64,000 nt of DNA from Lachnospiraceae bacterium (GCA_028693705.1 JAQUUX010000002.1:19598-83597); one strand, 5' to 3'. Positions 37,136 through 49,067 are shown, counted from the stretch's first letter. A program made the numbers and translations. The notes: generated by a model from the sequence alone, not told the origin.

Positions 37136-38182
37136 ATGAAATCAAAACATATGCTTAGTAATGCAGAAATAGCATCTTTCAGTGAGCAGGTAGCACTTTT
37201 ATTTCACGCCGGTATTACGCCTACAGAGAGTATGCGTATCTTATTAGAGGATACGGACGATCATTTTGGAAAGGATGTCATTCAATCCATTCTGGATGTC
37301 TGTGAACAGGGTGAAAGTTTCTATAAGGCAATGTCTACTGCAGAAGTTTTCCCCAATTATGTGTTACACATGGTTTCTCTTGGCGAGGCATCCGGTAATC
37401 TGGATGATGTCATGCAATCCCTTGCAGACTACTATGAGCATGAAAATCAGATCAATGAAAGTCTTAGAAGTGCGATCTCTTATCCTCTGGTGATGATCCT
37501 CATGATGTTACTTGTCATTATCGTCCTGATCACAAAGGTTCTTCCTATTTTCAATCAGGTATTCGTACAATTAGGAAATGAAATGACGGGGCTGGCTGCT
37601 AATATGATGCAGCTTGGCAATATTCTAAAGCAGTATTCTATTGGATTTGCTGCCTTTCTGGTAATCCTCCTTATTACTTTCTTCTACTGCACCAAAACGA
37701 TGCACGGAAAAGAACTGGCACACCGTGCACTGGCTCACTTTGGTCCTATGAAATCCTTTTACCGTAATGTTGCCGCCGGTCGTTTTGCCAGTGGTATGGC
37801 GCTTGCCCTGAGCAGCGGTATGGATACTTACGAAAGTCTGGATCTGGTAGCTGAACTGGTAAATTATCAGGAAGTGCATGACAAGATTATGTCCTGTAAA
37901 AAATCCATTGAAGACGGGGATAATTTTACGGAGTCTCTTCTAAAATGTGGCATTTTTAACAATTTGTATTCCCGTATGGTTGCCGTTGGTTTTAAGAGCG
38001 GTTCCATGGATAAGGTAATGTCCAGGATTGCTGCCGGATATGATAAGGAAACAGATCAGCGTATTCATTCCATTATTTCTGTTTTGGAACCTACCTTAGT
38101 TATTGTTTTATCACTGATCGTTGGTTTGATCTTACTATCTGTTATATTGCCATTAATGGGTATCATGTCCAGTATTGGTTAG
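37136..38182 (+). CDS. Type II secretion/type IV pilus platform protein, GspF/PilC-like
   Basis: Inner-membrane platform of type II secretion or type IV pilus systems. The 348-residue protein has the T2SSF repeat twice (about residues 12-135 and 215-338) with hydrophobic segments near 118-140, 165-190 and 320-345; the signature SLGEASGNLDDVMQSLADYYE, a known part of the repeat, is intact. RBS AGAGGAGG precedes the ATG. No GspE/PilB ATPase or prepilin peptidase lies in this window, so the motor must be elsewhere or lost. Confidence 0.82.
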   Translation: MKSKHMLSNAEIASFSEQVALLFHAGITPTESMRILLEDTDDHFGKDVIQSILDVCEQGESFYKAMSTAEVFPNYVLHMVSLGEASGNLDDVMQSLADYYEHENQINESLRSAISYPLVMILMMLLVIIVLITKVLPIFNQVFVQLGNEMTGLAANMMQLGNILKQYSIGFAAFLVILLITFFYCTKTMHGKELAHRALAHFGPMKSFYRNVAAGRFASGMALALSSGMDTYESLDLVAELVNYQEVHDKIMSCKKSIEDGDNFTESLLKCGIFNNLYSRMVAVGFKSGSMDKVMSRIAAGYDKETDQRIHSIISVLEPTLVIVLSLIVGLILLSVILPLMGIMSSIG

Positions 38183-38219
38183 CTGTGAATTCTTTATTTC
38201 CACAGGATGGGAGTTATTT

Positions 38220-38567
38220 ATGAATTGTTTTGCACATCAAAAGTCAAAACTGCATATTTTATCGAAGATTAAGATTCCGGTAATTTTATTTCTGCTGTTG
38301 TTTACATTCATCTGGCAGGGTATAGATTCCGTCAGTTCCACCAGTCTGGATAAACAGCAGGAAAGTCTGGAAACAGCCCTTAGTCGGGACATTGCCCAAT
38401 GCTATGCTGTAGAAGGTACTTATCCTCCCAGTCTGGAATATCTGCGAGAGCATTATGCATTAACCTATAATGACAAGCTTTTCTTTGTAGACTATCAGGC
38501 GCAGGGGGCTAATATTATGCCGGACGTGACTGTGATCAGGAAAGGCGGTGATCCAAGTGCACAATAA
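38220..38567 (+). CDS. Pilin-like protein with N-terminal hydrophobic helix
   Basis: The 115-residue product begins MNCFAHQKSKLHILSKI (GGGAG upstream) and has one hydrophobic segment (about residues 20-40, IPVILFLLLFTFIWQGI), then a helix and a small globular end with ALTYNDKLFFVDYQ. It matches the outline of minor pilins without a clear type III cleavage motif. Overlaps the next gene by 20 bases. Confidence 0.6.
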   Translation: MNCFAHQKSKLHILSKIKIPVILFLLLFTFIWQGIDSVSSTSLDKQQESLETALSRDIAQCYAVEGTYPPSLEYLREHYALTYNDKLFFVDYQAQGANIMPDVTVIRKGGDPSAQ

Positions 38568-39063
38568 ACGTGAAAATTCTTATATGGTTGACGTGTTGTT
38601 TATCCTGGTTTTATTTTTCACCTTTGCCTTCTCCTCTCTGCTGCTGGTCATCATCGGTGCTAATATCTACGAACATACTGTATCAGACATGTCTGTTAAC
38701 TTTAACAGCCGTACTGCTTTTGCCTATGTCACAGAAAAAATCAGGCAGGGCGACCAGACTGGTGCCGTAGAAGTTGGAACCTTAGACGGACAGGATGCTT
38801 TGCAGATACGAGAAGAAATAAACGGTGATTCTTACACAACATCCATTTATTTCCATGAGGGTAATCTGATGGAATTATTTTCCAGATCAGATGCTGATCT
38901 TTCTGCTTCTGCCGGTCAGAAGATCATGAAATGCAATGATTTTCAGGTAGAATCTGTTTCAGACCATCTGTATCGTATCCGATTAACGACAGAAGACTCC
39001 AAGGAGATGTCACTATTTGTCAGCACCCATTCTGCACCGGTGGAAACCGCCCCTGCTAACTAA
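38548..39063 (+). CDS. DUF4860 protein (pseudopilin-like)
   Basis: 171 residues starting at a GTG (AGGAAAGG upstream). One membrane segment near residues 15-40 (VDVLFILVLFFTFAFSSLLL) precedes a soluble beta-rich domain typical of the DUF4860 proteins I recall beside GspF-like genes in Clostridia. The family role is not established; the context points to pilus-like assembly. Confidence 0.6.
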   Translation: MIQVHNKRENSYMVDVLFILVLFFTFAFSSLLLVIIGANIYEHTVSDMSVNFNSRTAFAYVTEKIRQGDQTGAVEVGTLDGQDALQIREEINGDSYTTSIYFHEGNLMELFSRSDADLSASAGQKIMKCNDFQVESVSDHLYRIRLTTEDSKEMSLFVSTHSAPVETAPAN

Positions 39064-39086
39064 AGAAAAGGACTCAGGTATTTATT

Positions 39087-39542
39087 ATGAAGCATTCCAA
39101 ATCAAGCCTTTTTTTGATGGAAATGATTATCAGCATAATGTTTTTCTCCCTTGCCAGTGCCGCATGCATTCAGCTTTTCGTCAAGGCTCATTTTCTGGAT
39201 AAGGACAGTATCGCCCAAAATAATGCCGTAGTTCAGGCGCAAAATCTCGCAGAAGGTTTTGGGGGCTGTGATGGTGACCTGGCTACGATGAAAAGTCTGT
39301 TTCCCTCCGATGCAATTACACCCACTGATCATGAGCTTTTCATCTATTTTGATGCTGAATGGAAATATATCGATGCTGAAGATGCAGTTTATTGTGCTGC
39401 ATTGTCGATTACCGGCGAACGTTCTCCCGGTTCCATGCTCCATGGTCATATTGCAGTAACAGAGCTGGACGCTCCAGATTCCGATCCTATTTATACACTG
39501 GACTTGGATCAATATTTTCCGGAAAGGAGTGCTGCTAAATGA
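39087..39542 (+). CDS. Minor pilin-like protein (PilV/PulG-type outline)
   Basis: 151 residues: MKHSKSSLFLMEMIISIMFF is a basic start followed by a hydrophobic helix containing a glutamate at about the position of the conserved E5 of prepilins. A soluble domain follows. No typical G|FT cleavage site is visible, so maturation is uncertain. The stop overlaps the next start by four bases (ATGA). Confidence 0.6.
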   Translation: MKHSKSSLFLMEMIISIMFFSLASAACIQLFVKAHFLDKDSIAQNNAVVQAQNLAEGFGGCDGDLATMKSLFPSDAITPTDHELFIYFDAEWKYIDAEDAVYCAALSITGERSPGSMLHGHIAVTELDAPDSDPIYTLDLDQYFPERSAAK

Positions 39543-39979
39543 ACAATAAACGACGTACCGATTTTGGCGTTAATACAGGTTCTGCCTCTTTGCTGATGAT
39601 CTTCGTTGTCCTTTGTCTGGTATCCTTCGCCGCGCTTAGCATTGTCAGTGCCAATGCAGATTATAAATTAAACCAAAAGGTTGCGGATCGTACTACAGCT
39701 TATTATAGTGCCTGTAACGAGACCGAAACTGCTATTGCAGATATTGATAAGACATTGAAAACCACTTATGAAACGGTTTCTACCAGACATGAATACTTTG
39801 ATCTGGTAGGACATGATATTCACTATGCCATTCCGATCTCTGACCTGCAGACTTTGAAAATCACACTGAATGTCCTATATCCCAGTGCTCCGGATCAGCC
39901 TTTTTATGAGATTACCAGTTGGGAAGTAAAGACTACCGGAGATCTGGAATACGATAGTTCTTTACCCGTTCCAAAATAG
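39539..39979 (+). CDS. Minor pilin-like protein
   Basis: 146 residues with a basic leader (MNNKRRTDFGVNTGSASLL), a membrane helix, and a soluble helix-rich region with two-repeat character (ETAIADIDKTLKTTYETV). It is the last gene of the operon; the overlap with the gene before it suggests coupled translation. No closer family recognised. Confidence 0.55.
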   Translation: MNNKRRTDFGVNTGSASLLMIFVVLCLVSFAALSIVSANADYKLNQKVADRTTAYYSACNETETAIADIDKTLKTTYETVSTRHEYFDLVGHDIHYAIPISDLQTLKITLNVLYPSAPDQPFYEITSWEVKTTGDLEYDSSLPVPK

Positions 39980-40013
39980 AATTTCAAGCACAATACATAG
40001 TTTTCATACTGCA

Positions 40014-40061
40014 AAAAAGAACCGATGAACAACAGTTAACTGTCATCATCGGTTCTTTTTT
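40014..40061. terminator. Bidirectional terminator between pilus-like operon and rpoC
   Basis: AAAGAACCGATGA pairs with TCATCGGTTCTTT across a short loop, with A6 on the left and T6 on the right. It ends the plus-strand operon and the minus-strand rpoBC unit. Confidence 0.88.
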
Positions 40062-40107
40062 ATTTCGATTTGGTATTTGATGCAATATTGCAATACCTTC
40101 TCAAATA

Positions 40108-43100
40108 TTATTCTTCAGTGGTTGTAACTTCTTCTGTAGCTTCGTCTTCAACAGCGATATCAATTGCATCAACTGTATCGTCCTCATCCATTCCGAAGTC
40201 ATCAGACAATGTAAATTCATCGTCCAGACTCAAAGTAGCTTCCAGATTGTTATCTGTATTCAGTCTGGTACCACGATATCTCTTCATACCTGTTCCGGCC
40301 GGAATCAGCTTACCAAGGATAACGTTTTCTTTCAGACCAATCAATGGATCAATCTTACCCTTAATAGCAGCTTCTGTCAGAACCTTTGTAGTCTCCTGGA
40401 AGGAAGCAGCTGACATGAAGGAGTTAGTTGCAAGAGCTGCCTTGGTAATACCAAGCATTACCCGCTTACCTTCTGCAGGTCTCTTACCTTCTTCAACCAG
40501 TTTCTCGTTGCTATCTTCGTAATCCAGAATTTCTACCAGAGATCCAGGTAAGAAATCGGTATCTCCTCTTTCTTCGATTCTGATTCTCTTAAGCATCTGA
40601 CGAACGATAACTTCGATATGCTTATCAGCGATATCAACACCCTGCAGACGATATACACGCTGTACTTCACGAAGCATGTAATCCTGAACCGCACGGATAC
40701 CTTTGATCTTTAACAGATCATGAGGATTTACGGAACCTTCTGTCAGTTCTTCACCAGCCTCTAATTCCTGACCGTCCAGAACCTTGATACGGGAACCATA
40801 AGGGATCAGGTATGCTTTGCTTTCGCCTGTTTCGTTGTTGGTTACTACAACTTCACGTTTCTTCTTGGTATCACGGATTTCTACTTTACCGCCAAACTCT
40901 GCGATAATAGCAAGACCCTTAGGCTTACGTGCTTCAAACAATTCCTCTACACGGGGAAGACCCTGTGTGATATCATCACCGGCAACACCACCGGTATGGA
41001 ATGTACGCATGGTCAGCTGGGTACCAGGTTCACCGATGGACTGTGCAGCGATAATACCAACTGCTTCACCAACCTGAACGCCTTCACCTGTTGCCATATT
41101 AGCACCGTAACATTTTGCACAGATACCGTTGTGGCATCTACAGGTCAGAATCGTACGAATCTTCACTGCTTCTACCGGCTCACCCTTTTCGTTTACACCA
41201 ACAGTCATGATCTTAGCTGCACGACTAGGTGTAATCATATGGTTTGCCTTAACCAGAACGTTTCCGTCTTTATCTTTCATATCCTCACATGCATATCTGC
41301 CTGTGATACGATCCTGTAAACCTTCAATTGTTTCTCTACCATCTGTGAAAGCCTTAACAACCATGCCAGGGATCTTTCCAGTACCTTCGCAACAATCAAT
41401 CTCACGAATGATCAGTTCCTGTGATACATCGACCATACGACGGGTCAAGTATCCGGAATCGGCTGTACGAAGAGCGGTATCGGACAAACCTTTACGAGCT
41501 CCATGAGCGGACATAAAGTATTCCAGTACATCCAGACCTTCACGAAAGTTTGACTTGATAGGCAACTCGATTGTTCTACCGGTTGTATCAGCCATCAAAC
41601 CACGCATACCTGCCAGCTGTTTGATCTGCTGGTTGGAACCACGGGCTCCGGAATCGGCCATCATGAAGATGTTATTATATTTATCCAGACCATCTAACAG
41701 GTCTTTGGTAACTCTTCCATCGATTTCATTCCAGGTCTCAACTACGGCTCTGTAACGTTCTTCATCTGTGATCAGACCACGTCTGAAGTTCTTGGTGATC
41801 TTATCAACAGTGTCCTGTGCCTCTGCTAACAGTTCCGGCTTGCTGGCAGGAACGGTCATATCAGAAATGGAAACGGTCATGGCAGCCTTAGTAGAATAAT
41901 GATAACCAGTGGACTTGATCAGATCCAGTACTTCTGCTGTTTTAAATACACCATGTGTATTGATAACCTTCTCCAGGATCTGCTTTAGCTGCTTCTTAGC
42001 AACCAGGAAGTCTACTTCCAGTTTTAAGAAGTTTTCAGGATCAGTTCTATCTACATAGCCTAAATCCTGTGGCAGTATCTCATTGAACAGAAAACGTCCA
42101 ACTGTGGATTCTACGTTACCGGTGATTTCCTCACCTTTTTCATTCTTCTTGGTCACACGAATAGTTACACGGGAATGCAATGTGCAGACACCATTTTCGT
42201 ATGCAAGAATTGCTTCATTTAAGTTCTTGAAGAACTTACCTTCACCAGGTGCACCAGGTCTTTCCTGTGTCAGATAATAGATACCCAGAACCATATCCTG
42301 TGAAGGAACGGCTACAGGACCACCATCTGATGGCTTTAACAGGTTGTTCGGAGATAACAGTAAGAAACGACATTCTGCCTGAGCTTCCTGTGTTAATGGA
42401 AGATGGACAGCCATCTGATCTCCATCGAAATCGGCATTGAAAGCGGTACAAACCAAAGGATGCAGCTTAATAGCCTTACCTTCTACGAGGATAGGCTCAA
42501 ATGCCTGGATACCTAATCTATGCAGTGTGGGGGCACGGTTTAACATAACCGGATGCTCCTTAATAACTTCTTCAAGTACATCCCAAACCTGGGTATCAAG
42601 TCTTTCTACTAATTTCTTAGCATTCTTGATATTCTGTGAGATGCCTCTGGCAACAAGCTCTTTCATAACGAAAGGCTTGAATAATTCGATTGCCATTTCC
42701 TTTGGCAGACCACACTGGTAAATCTTTAATTCCGGTCCTACAACGATAACGGAACGTCCTGAATAGTCAACACGCTTACCTAACAGGTTCTGACGGAAAC
42801 GTCCGCCCTTACCTTTTAACATATCGGATAAGGATTTTAATGCTCTGTTACCTGGTCCTGTTACAGGACGGCCACGACGACCATTATCAATCAAAGCATC
42901 AACAGCTTCCTGGAGCATTCTCTTCTCATTACGAACGATGATGTCAGGTGCACCCAGCTCTAACAGTCTCTTCAGACGGTTATTACGGTTGATGATTCTT
43001 CTGTATAAATCATTTAAATCAGATGTAGCAAATCGACCACCATCCAGCTGTACCATAGGACGTAAGTCCGGAGGGATAACCGGTACTGCATCCAGGATCA

Positions 43101-43800
43101 TCCATTCAGGTTTGTTGCCGGATTCACGGAAAGCTTCTACAACTTCCAGTCTTTTGATGATTCTGGCTTTTTTCTGACCAGAAGCATCTTCCAGATCAGC
43201 CTGCAGTGTCTGATGCTCTGCTTCCAGGTCAATACCTCTCAGCAACTCTTTTACAGCTTCAGCACCCATTCCTGCACGGAACTTATTACCATATTCATCT
43301 TTTGCATCCTGGTATTCCTTTTCAGATAATACCTGCTTGTATTCCAAATTGCTTTCGCCTGGATCCAATACAATATAAGATGCAAAGTACAGAACTCTCT
43401 CCAAAATTCTTGGAGAAAGATCCAGGATCAGACCCATACGGCTTGGAATTCCCTTAAAATACCAGATATGGGAAACCGGTGCAGCCAGTTCGATATGACC
43501 CATACGCTCTCTACGAACAGATGCTTTGGTTACTTCTACACCGCATCGATCGCAGACAACGCCTTTATATCTAATCTTCTTGTATTTACCACAATGACAC
43601 TCCCAATCTTTACTGGGTCCAAAGATCTTTTCACAGAAAAGACCATCTTTCTCAGGTTTAAGAGTTCTATAGTTAATGGTTTCCGGCTTTAATACTTCTC
43701 CGTGGGACCATTCTCTGATTTTCTCAGGTGACGCAAGACCAATTTTGATTGCATCAAATGTCATTGGCTGATACGTTTGTTCTTGTTTTGTTTCGGACAT
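40108..43800 (-). CDS. rpoC: RNA polymerase beta-prime subunit
   Basis: Catalytic large subunit. The 1230-residue protein has the N-terminal zinc finger ([20 protein letters not shown]), the active-site motif [12 protein letters not shown] near residue 460, the bridge helix and trigger loop region, and a second zinc site ([13 protein letters not shown]). Ends in an acidic Thr/Glu tail. Full length. Starts 53 bases after rpoB; no stop or frameshift. Confidence 0.99.
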   Translation of the reverse strand: MSETKQEQTYQPMTFDAIKIGLASPEKIREWSHGEVLKPETINYRTLKPEKDGLFCEKIFGPSKDWECHCGKYKKIRYKGVVCDRCGVEVTKASVRRERMGHIELAAPVSHIWYFKGIPSRMGLILDLSPRILERVLYFASYIVLDPGESNLEYKQVLSEKEYQDAKDEYGNKFRAGMGAEAVKELLRGIDLEAEHQTLQADLEDASGQKKARIIKRLEVVEAFRESGNKPEWMILDAVPVIPPDLRPMVQLDGGRFATSDLNDLYRRIINRNNRLKRLLELGAPDIIVRNEKRMLQEAVDALIDNGRRGRPVTGPGNRALKSLSDMLKGKGGRFRQNLLGKRVDYSGRSVIVVGPELKIYQCGLPKEMAIELFKPFVMKELVARGISQNIKNAKKLVERLDTQVWDVLEEVIKEHPVMLNRAPTLHRLGIQAFEPILVEGKAIKLHPLVCTAFNADFDGDQMAVHLPLTQEAQAECRFLLLSPNNLLKPSDGGPVAVPSQDMVLGIYYLTQERPGAPGEGKFFKNLNEAILAYENGVCTLHSRVTIRVTKKNEKGEEITGNVESTVGRFLFNEILPQDLGYVDRTDPENFLKLEVDFLVAKKQLKQILEKVINTHGVFKTAEVLDLIKSTGYHYSTKAAMTVSISDMTVPASKPELLAEAQDTVDKITKNFRRGLITDEERYRAVVETWNEIDGRVTKDLLDGLDKYNNIFMMADSGARGSNQQIKQLAGMRGLMADTTGRTIELPIKSNFREGLDVLEYFMSAHGARKGLSDTALRTADSGYLTRRMVDVSQELIIREIDCCEGTGKIPGMVVKAFTDGRETIEGLQDRITGRYACEDMKDKDGNVLVKANHMITPSRAAKIMTVGVNEKGEPVEAVKIRTILTCRCHNGICAKCYGANMATGEGVQVGEAVGIIAAQSIGEPGTQLTMRTFHTGGVAGDDITQGLPRVEELFEARKPKGLAIIAEFGGKVEIRDTKKKREVVVTNNETGESKAYLIPYGSRIKVLDGQELEAGEELTEGSVNPHDLLKIKGIRAVQDYMLREVQRVYRLQGVDIADKHIEVIVRQMLKRIRIEERGDTDFLPGSLVEILDYEDSNEKLVEEGKRPAEGKRVMLGITKAALATNSFMSAASFQETTKVLTEAAIKGKIDPLIGLKENVILGKLIPAGTGMKRYRGTRLNTDNNLEATLSLDDEFTLSDDFGMDEDDTVDAIDIAVEDEATEEVTTTEE

Positions 43801-43853
43801 TTTGGCACTCCTTCCAATTTTAGTAATGCACTTCTAACCTATCGATGGTTTAG

Positions 43854-46800
43854 TTATTCTTCATCAGGGGAATCAATTGCTTCTTCGTCAAGTACGAAGT
43901 CCTCTTCCTCTTCCAGCTCTTCCTCGTCTGCTACGAGTTCTCCGCTTTCAGGATCAAACTTCTCTTTCTGAAAACCGTCAAAGGATTCATTTTCCTGGTG
44001 GAAATTCTTGGAATCACCTTCCAGTTCAGTACGGTATTCTGTATCGCCGTAATCAACATTTTCCACGATTTCAACTTCTTCGCCATCCTCACGAAGTACT
44101 CTTACATCCAGACCAAGGGACTGTAATTCTTTTAACAATACCTTGAAGGATTCAGGGATACCAGGTTCAGGGATGTTGTCACCCTTGATAATTGCTTCGT
44201 ATGTCTTAACACGGCCCACTACATCATCGGACTTAACAGTTAAGATTTCCTGCAGAGTATAAGCAGCACCATAAGCTTCCAGTGCCCAAACTTCCATTTC
44301 ACCGAAACGCTGTCCACCGAACTGGGCTTTACCGCCAAGTGGCTGCTGGGTTACTAAGGAGTAAGGACCGGTAGAACGTGCATGGATCTTATCATCTACC
44401 AGATGATGGAGTTTCAGGTAATGCATGTGTCCGATTGTGACCGGGCTGTCAAAATACTCGCCGGTACGACCATCGCGAAGTCTTACCTTTCCATCACGGG
44501 AAATTGGAACACCCTTCCAAAGTTTTCTGTGCTCTCTATTATCGGATAAATACTGCATTACTTCCGGCAGTAATTCATTTTTATATTTCTTTTCAAACGC
44601 ATCCCACTCAAGGTTTACATAATCATTTGCAAGATCCAGAGTGTCCATGATGTCATTTTCTTTTGCTCCATCGAATACAGGTGTTGCTACATTAAAGCCA
44701 AGTGCCTTTGCAGCAAGTGAAAGATGGATCTCCAATACCTGTCCGATGTTCATACGGGAAGGTACACCCAGAGGATTCAATACGATATCCAGAGGACGAC
44801 CGTTTGGCAGATAAGGCATATCTTCAACAGGTAATACACGGGAAACTACACCCTTGTTACCATGACGACCAGCCATCTTATCACCAACAGAGATCTTTCT
44901 CTTCTGTGCGATGTAGATACGAACTGCCTGATTTACACCAGGAGATAATTCATCACCATTTTCTCTTGTAAATACCTTAGCATCTACAACGATACCATAT
45001 TCACCATGAGGTACTTTCAAAGAAGTATCTCTTACTTCTCTTGCCTTTTCACCAAAGATAGCTCTTAAGAGTCTTTCTTCAGCTGTCAGTTCTGTTTCTC
45101 CCTTAGGAGTTACTTTACCAACCAGAATATCACCGGCACGAACCTCTGCACCGATACGGATAATACCGCGATCATCCAGATCTTTTAATGCATCGTCACC
45201 AACACCAGGTACGTCACGGGTGATTTCTTCCGGTCCTAATTTGGTGTCACGTGCTTCTGCTTCGTATTCTTCGATATGAACAGATGTATAAGCATCATCT
45301 CTTACAAGTCTCTCGCTTAACAGTACAGCATCCTCGTAGTTGTAACCTTCCCAGGTCATGAAACCGATCAGAGGGTTTTTACCAAGTGCTAATTCACCCT
45401 GTGATGTGGAAGGACCATCTGCGATTACTTCTCCTGCTGCTACACGGTTGCCCTTGAATACAATTGGCTTCTGATTATAGCAGTTGGACTGATTGGATCT
45501 GGAGAATTTGGTGAGACGGTATTCCATTTCCTTACCGTCATCATCACTCTTGATCTTAATCATGTTAGAGCATACATAAGTAACGGTACCAGCCTTTTTA
45601 GCAAGTACACACACGCCTGAATCGACAGCTGCCTTTGGTTCCATACCGGTACCAACTGCAGGTGCCTCTGTAAACAGAAGCGGTACTGCCTGACGCTGCA
45701 TGTTGGATCCCATCAGCGCACGGTTAGCATCATCATTCTGTAAGAATGGAATCAGTGCTGTTGCAACAGAGAATACCATTCTTGGAGATACATCCATGTA
45801 TTCAAACATTGTCTTCGGATATTCCTGTGTTTCATCCAGGAAACGACCGGAAACAGAATTTCTTAAGAAGTGTCCTTCTTCATCCAGTGGCTCGGAAGCC
45901 TGTGCTACATGGTAATTATCTTCTTCGTCAGCTGTCATATAAACAACTTCTTCAGTAACACGTGGGTTTGCAGGATCAGTTCTGTCTACCTTACGGTAAG
46001 GTGCTTCTACAAAACCATATTCATTAATTCTTGCATAAGATGCAAGAGAGTTGATCAGACCGATGTTAGGACCTTCAGGAGTCTCGATAGGGCACATTCT
46101 GCCGTAATGGGAGTAATGTACATCTCGAACTTCGAATCCGGCTCTATCTCTGCTCAGACCACCAGGACCTAATGCAGATAAACGTCTCTTATGAGTTAAC
46201 TCACCAAGCGGGTTATTCTGATCCATGAACTGTGACAGCTGGGAAGAACCAAAGAATTCCTTTACAGCAGCCTGTACAGGTTTGATATTGATCAGAGCCT
46301 GTGGGGATACTTCCTCAGAATCGTGTGTTGTCATTCTTTCACGAACAACTCTTTCAAGTCTGGACAGACCGATACGATACTGGTTCTGTAACAATTCACC
46401 TACGGCACGGATACGTCTGTTGCCCAAATGATCGATATCATCGTTATTTCCGATACCATATTCCAGATGCATATTATAATTAATGGAAGCAAAAATATCT
46501 TCCTTAGTGATATGCTTTGGAATCAGCTCATGTACATTCTTACGAATTGCATCAGCAAGGGCTTCCGGATCTTCGGAGAACTCTTCTAAGATCTGAGCCA
46601 GCACAGGATAATAAACCAGTTCTGTGATGCCCAATTCCTTAGGATTGCAATCTACAAAATGAGTCAGATCAACCATCATATTGGAAAGAACCTTCTCATT
46701 CTTTTCTTCTGTCTGAATATATACAAAAGGAACAGCAGCATTCTGGATCTGATCTGCCATTTCAGCAGTAACCTTTGTGCCGGCTGCAGCAATCATTTCA

Positions 46801-47711
46801 CCTGTTAATGTATCAATTACATCCTCAGCCAGAATATGATGTCTGATTCTGTTACGTAACATTAACTTCTTATTAAATTTATATCTACCAACCTTCGCCA
46901 AATCATATCTTCTGGGGTCAAAGAACATGGCATTGATTAAGCTTTCTGCACTATCAACACTCAAAGGCTCGCCTGGACGGATTTTTTTGTATAACTCTAA
47001 CAGACCCTCCTGATAATTTTCAGCAGTGTCTTTTGCGAATGTAGCTTCAATCTTAGCTTCATCACCGAAATACTCTCTAATCTCGTCATTTGTACCCAAT
47101 CCCAAAGCTCTGCAAAGTACAGTTACCGGGACTTTTCTGGTTCTATCAACACGAACGTAGAAAACATCGTTGGAGTCAGTCTCATACTCAAGCCATGCGC
47201 CACGGTTAGGAATAACGGTACAAGAGTACAGTTCCTTACCAATTTTGTCATGTGCGATATCATAATAGATACCAGGAGAACGAACCAACTGACTTACAAT
47301 AACACGTTCTGCACCGTTAATTACAAAGGTACCGGTTTCTGTCATTAAAGGAAGATCACCCATGAAGATCTCGTGTTCACTGATCTCTTCTTTTTCCTTA
47401 TTATACAGACGCACCTTTACTTTTAACGGAGCTGCGTAAGTAGCATCTCTTTCCTTACACTTCTCAATAGAATACTTGACGTCATCTTCGCACAATTCGA
47501 AGTCAACAAACTCAAGACTCAAGTGTCCGCTATAGTCTTCAATTGGAGATATATCATCAAAGACTTCCTTTAAGCCTTCATCGAGAAACCACTGATAAGA
47601 GTTCTTCTGAACCTCGATCAGGTTGGGCATCTCCAAAACCTCTTTTTGCCGCTGATAACTCATACGCATGCTTTTGCCGGAAGCAATAGGACGTATTCTG
47701 TTTTTTTCCAT
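43854..47711 (-). CDS. rpoB: RNA polymerase beta subunit
   Basis: Beta forms the other half of the RNA polymerase cleft. The 1285-residue protein starts [15 protein letters not shown] prefer this ATG because GGGGTG lies eight bases upstream, whereas the one two codons earlier is too close. The rifampicin region reads [20 protein letters not shown] with wild-type Gln, Asp, His and the following [10 protein letters not shown]. The C-terminal part has an acidic tail ([11 protein letters not shown]). Preceded by its own promoter and a hairpin leader. Confidence 0.99.
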   Translation of the reverse strand: MEKNRIRPIASGKSMRMSYQRQKEVLEMPNLIEVQKNSYQWFLDEGLKEVFDDISPIEDYSGHLSLEFVDFELCEDDVKYSIEKCKERDATYAAPLKVKVRLYNKEKEEISEHEIFMGDLPLMTETGTFVINGAERVIVSQLVRSPGIYYDIAHDKIGKELYSCTVIPNRGAWLEYETDSNDVFYVRVDRTRKVPVTVLCRALGLGTNDEIREYFGDEAKIEATFAKDTAENYQEGLLELYKKIRPGEPLSVDSAESLINAMFFDPRRYDLAKVGRYKFNKKLMLRNRIRHHILAEDVIDTLTGEMIAAAGTKVTAEMADQIQNAAVPFVYIQTEEKNEKVLSNMMVDLTHFVDCNPKELGITELVYYPVLAQILEEFSEDPEALADAIRKNVHELIPKHITKEDIFASINYNMHLEYGIGNNDDIDHLGNRRIRAVGELLQNQYRIGLSRLERVVRERMTTHDSEEVSPQALINIKPVQAAVKEFFGSSQLSQFMDQNNPLGELTHKRRLSALGPGGLSRDRAGFEVRDVHYSHYGRMCPIETPEGPNIGLINSLASYARINEYGFVEAPYRKVDRTDPANPRVTEEVVYMTADEEDNYHVAQASEPLDEEGHFLRNSVSGRFLDETQEYPKTMFEYMDVSPRMVFSVATALIPFLQNDDANRALMGSNMQRQAVPLLFTEAPAVGTGMEPKAAVDSGVCVLAKKAGTVTYVCSNMIKIKSDDDGKEMEYRLTKFSRSNQSNCYNQKPIVFKGNRVAAGEVIADGPSTSQGELALGKNPLIGFMTWEGYNYEDAVLLSERLVRDDAYTSVHIEEYEAEARDTKLGPEEITRDVPGVGDDALKDLDDRGIIRIGAEVRAGDILVGKVTPKGETELTAEERLLRAIFGEKAREVRDTSLKVPHGEYGIVVDAKVFTRENGDELSPGVNQAVRIYIAQKRKISVGDKMAGRHGNKGVVSRVLPVEDMPYLPNGRPLDIVLNPLGVPSRMNIGQVLEIHLSLAAKALGFNVATPVFDGAKENDIMDTLDLANDYVNLEWDAFEKKYKNELLPEVMQYLSDNREHRKLWKGVPISRDGKVRLRDGRTGEYFDSPVTIGHMHYLKLHHLVDDKIHARSTGPYSLVTQQPLGGKAQFGGQRFGEMEVWALEAYGAAYTLQEILTVKSDDVVGRVKTYEAIIKGDNIPEPGIPESFKVLLKELQSLGLDVRVLREDGEEVEIVENVDYGDTEYRTELEGDSKNFHQENESFDGFQKEKFDPESGELVADEEELEEEEDFVLDEEAIDSPDEE

Positions 47712-47783
47712 TGACATTTCACCCCATTCTTATGATTTAATGCGAATGTTTATATGCATAATGCATTGCTCACATTCAAAGTT

Positions 47784-47812
47784 GCCATTTTACGATAGTA
47801 TCGCAAAATAGC
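47784..47812 (-). promoter_or_regulatory. Perfect hairpin in the rpoB 5' leader
   Basis: A 13-bp stem with a 3-base loop, GCTATTTTGCGAT/ATCGTAAAATGGC on the minus strand. Two of the thirteen pairs are G-U and only pair on the message strand. It lies about 25 bases downstream of the predicted start and 72 bases before the rpoB ATG. Possible regulatory or processing element. Confidence 0.55.
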
Positions 47813-47839
47813 ATACCACACCACAATAGTGCACTATCC

Positions 47840-47868
47840 ATTCTACAACAAGGATTTTGGTTAGTCAA
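47840..47868 (-). promoter_or_regulatory. Sigma-A promoter of rpoBC
   Basis: TTGACT (47863-47868), 17 bp, TAGAAT (47840-47845) on the minus strand. It follows the rplL terminator, so rpoBC has its own start in addition to read-through. Confidence 0.65.
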
Positions 47869-47981
47869 GGATAACTTGTAAAAGTTTTTCAAAAAACTTC
47901 TACAATTAATTTTTTCATTTAATTGGGAATATTAGAATCCGGAGAACCCAGGATTTAAGCGTGTGTTGTCTGTTTTCTTTG

Positions 47982-48015
47982 AAAAAAGGACCGGGTATGT
48001 TACCATACCCAGCCC
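47982..48015 (-). terminator. Terminator/attenuator after rplL
   Basis: On the minus strand GGGCTGGGTATG-GTAA-CATACCCGGTCC followed by six T. It begins 18 bases beyond the rplL stop codon; partial read-through would supply rpoBC. Confidence 0.85.
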
Positions 48016-48032
48016 TGCTTTTGCTCTCAAAA

Positions 48033-48407
48033 TTATTTAAGAGTAATCTTAGCGCCTTCTGCTTCAAGCTTAGTCTTAAGATCGTTAGCTTCGTCTTTAG
48101 AAGCACCTTCCTTTAATACCTTAGGAGCTGCGTCTACTAAATCCTTAGCTTCTTTTAAGCCAAGACCAGTTGCTTCACGAACAACTTTGATAACCTTAAC
48201 TTTGTTAGGACCAACTTCTGTTAATTCAACATCGAAGGAATCCTTTTCTTCTTCTGCTGCTCCTGCTGCGCCAGCTGCTGCTACTACAACACCTGCTGCT
48301 GCGGATACACCAAATTCTTCTTCACAAGCTTTTACTAAGTCGTTTAACTCTAATACGGTTAACTCTTTGATAGCGTCGATTAATTCGCTAGTAGATAATT
48401 TTGCCAT
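48033..48407 (-). CDS. rplL: 50S ribosomal protein L7/L12
   Basis: Stalk protein recruiting GTPase factors. The 124-residue product has the dimerisation domain (about 1-30), a flexible Ala-rich hinge and a C-terminal domain with [20 protein letters not shown], the factor-binding surface. Full length. Follows rplJ by 66 bases. Confidence 0.98.
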   Translation of the reverse strand: MAKLSTSELIDAIKELTVLELNDLVKACEEEFGVSAAAGVVVAAAGAAGAAEEEKDSFDVELTEVGPNKVKVIKVVREATGLGLKEAKDLVDAAPKVLKEGASKDEANDLKTKLEAEGAKITLK

Positions 48408-48473
48408 TATAATTTACCTCCATGATAAGTTTTGTTTTTTGTTAGTTATGGGACATTGCTGTCCGGGTTTTCT

Positions 48474-49067
48474 TTATTCTGCCGGTGTTTCAGCTACTGC
48501 TTCTGCCGGAGCTTCTGCAACTGCTTCTACTGTTTCAGCCGGTGCTGCTTCTTCAACTGCAGGTGCAGCAGTTTCTCCTGATGCGCCGCCTTTTTCAGCA
48601 AGCTGATTCATGACACGAGCGAAGTTGGTAATAGGAGACTGAATGCTGCCAAGGAACTTGGACAGTAATTCTTCTCTTGAAGGGATAGCTGCTAACTGTG
48701 CGATTCCCTTTGCGTCATAAGCAACGCCATCAACTACACCACCCTTAACTTCAAGCTTCTCTGCTGTTTTTGCAAACTTGTAAAGAATTCTTGCAGGTGC
48801 TGTTGCATCTGTTGTGGAAATAGCAATTGCGCTAGGTCCTTCCAGATATGGAGCAAGTGCTTCAAAATCTGTACCCTTGAACGCGAAGTTCATAAATGTG
48901 TTTTTGTAAACCTTGTAGGTAATGCCTGCTTCACGCAGCTGTTTACGAAGTGCTGTATCCTGTTCTACAGTAAGACCACGATAGTCTACTAAGACAACAG
49001 ACTGTGCATCTTTGATGCCTTCAGCGATTTCGTCTACGATAGGTTTCTTTAATTCAACCTTTGCCAT
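48474..49067 (-). CDS. rplJ: 50S ribosomal protein L10
   Basis: Anchors the L7/L12 stalk and, with it, represses its own mRNA. The 197-residue product begins MAKVELKKPIVDEIAEGIKD and ends in an extended Ala/Glu-rich acidic tail of about 30 residues, longer than the usual ~166-residue family length. An L10-type leader and terminator precede it. Confidence 0.97.
   Translation of the reverse strand: MAKVELKKPIVDEIAEGIKDAQSVVLVDYRGLTVEQDTALRKQLREAGITYKVYKNTFMNFAFKGTDFEALAPYLEGPSAIAISTTDATAPARILYKFAKTAEKLEVKGGVVDGVAYDAKGIAQLAAIPSREELLSKFLGSIQSPITNFARVMNQLAEKGGASGETAAPAVEEAAPAETVEAVAEAPAEAVAETPAE

Larger units (their letters stand above)
47718..48032 (-). other. Gene-free rplL-rpoB interval (315 bases)
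   Basis: Holds, in transcription order, the rplL terminator (47982-48015), the promoter (47840-47868) and a 29-base hairpin (47784-47812); a smaller stem near 47880-47900 (AAGTTTTTTGAAAAACTT) is also present. No protein or RNA gene is seen in the remainder. Confidence 0.7.
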
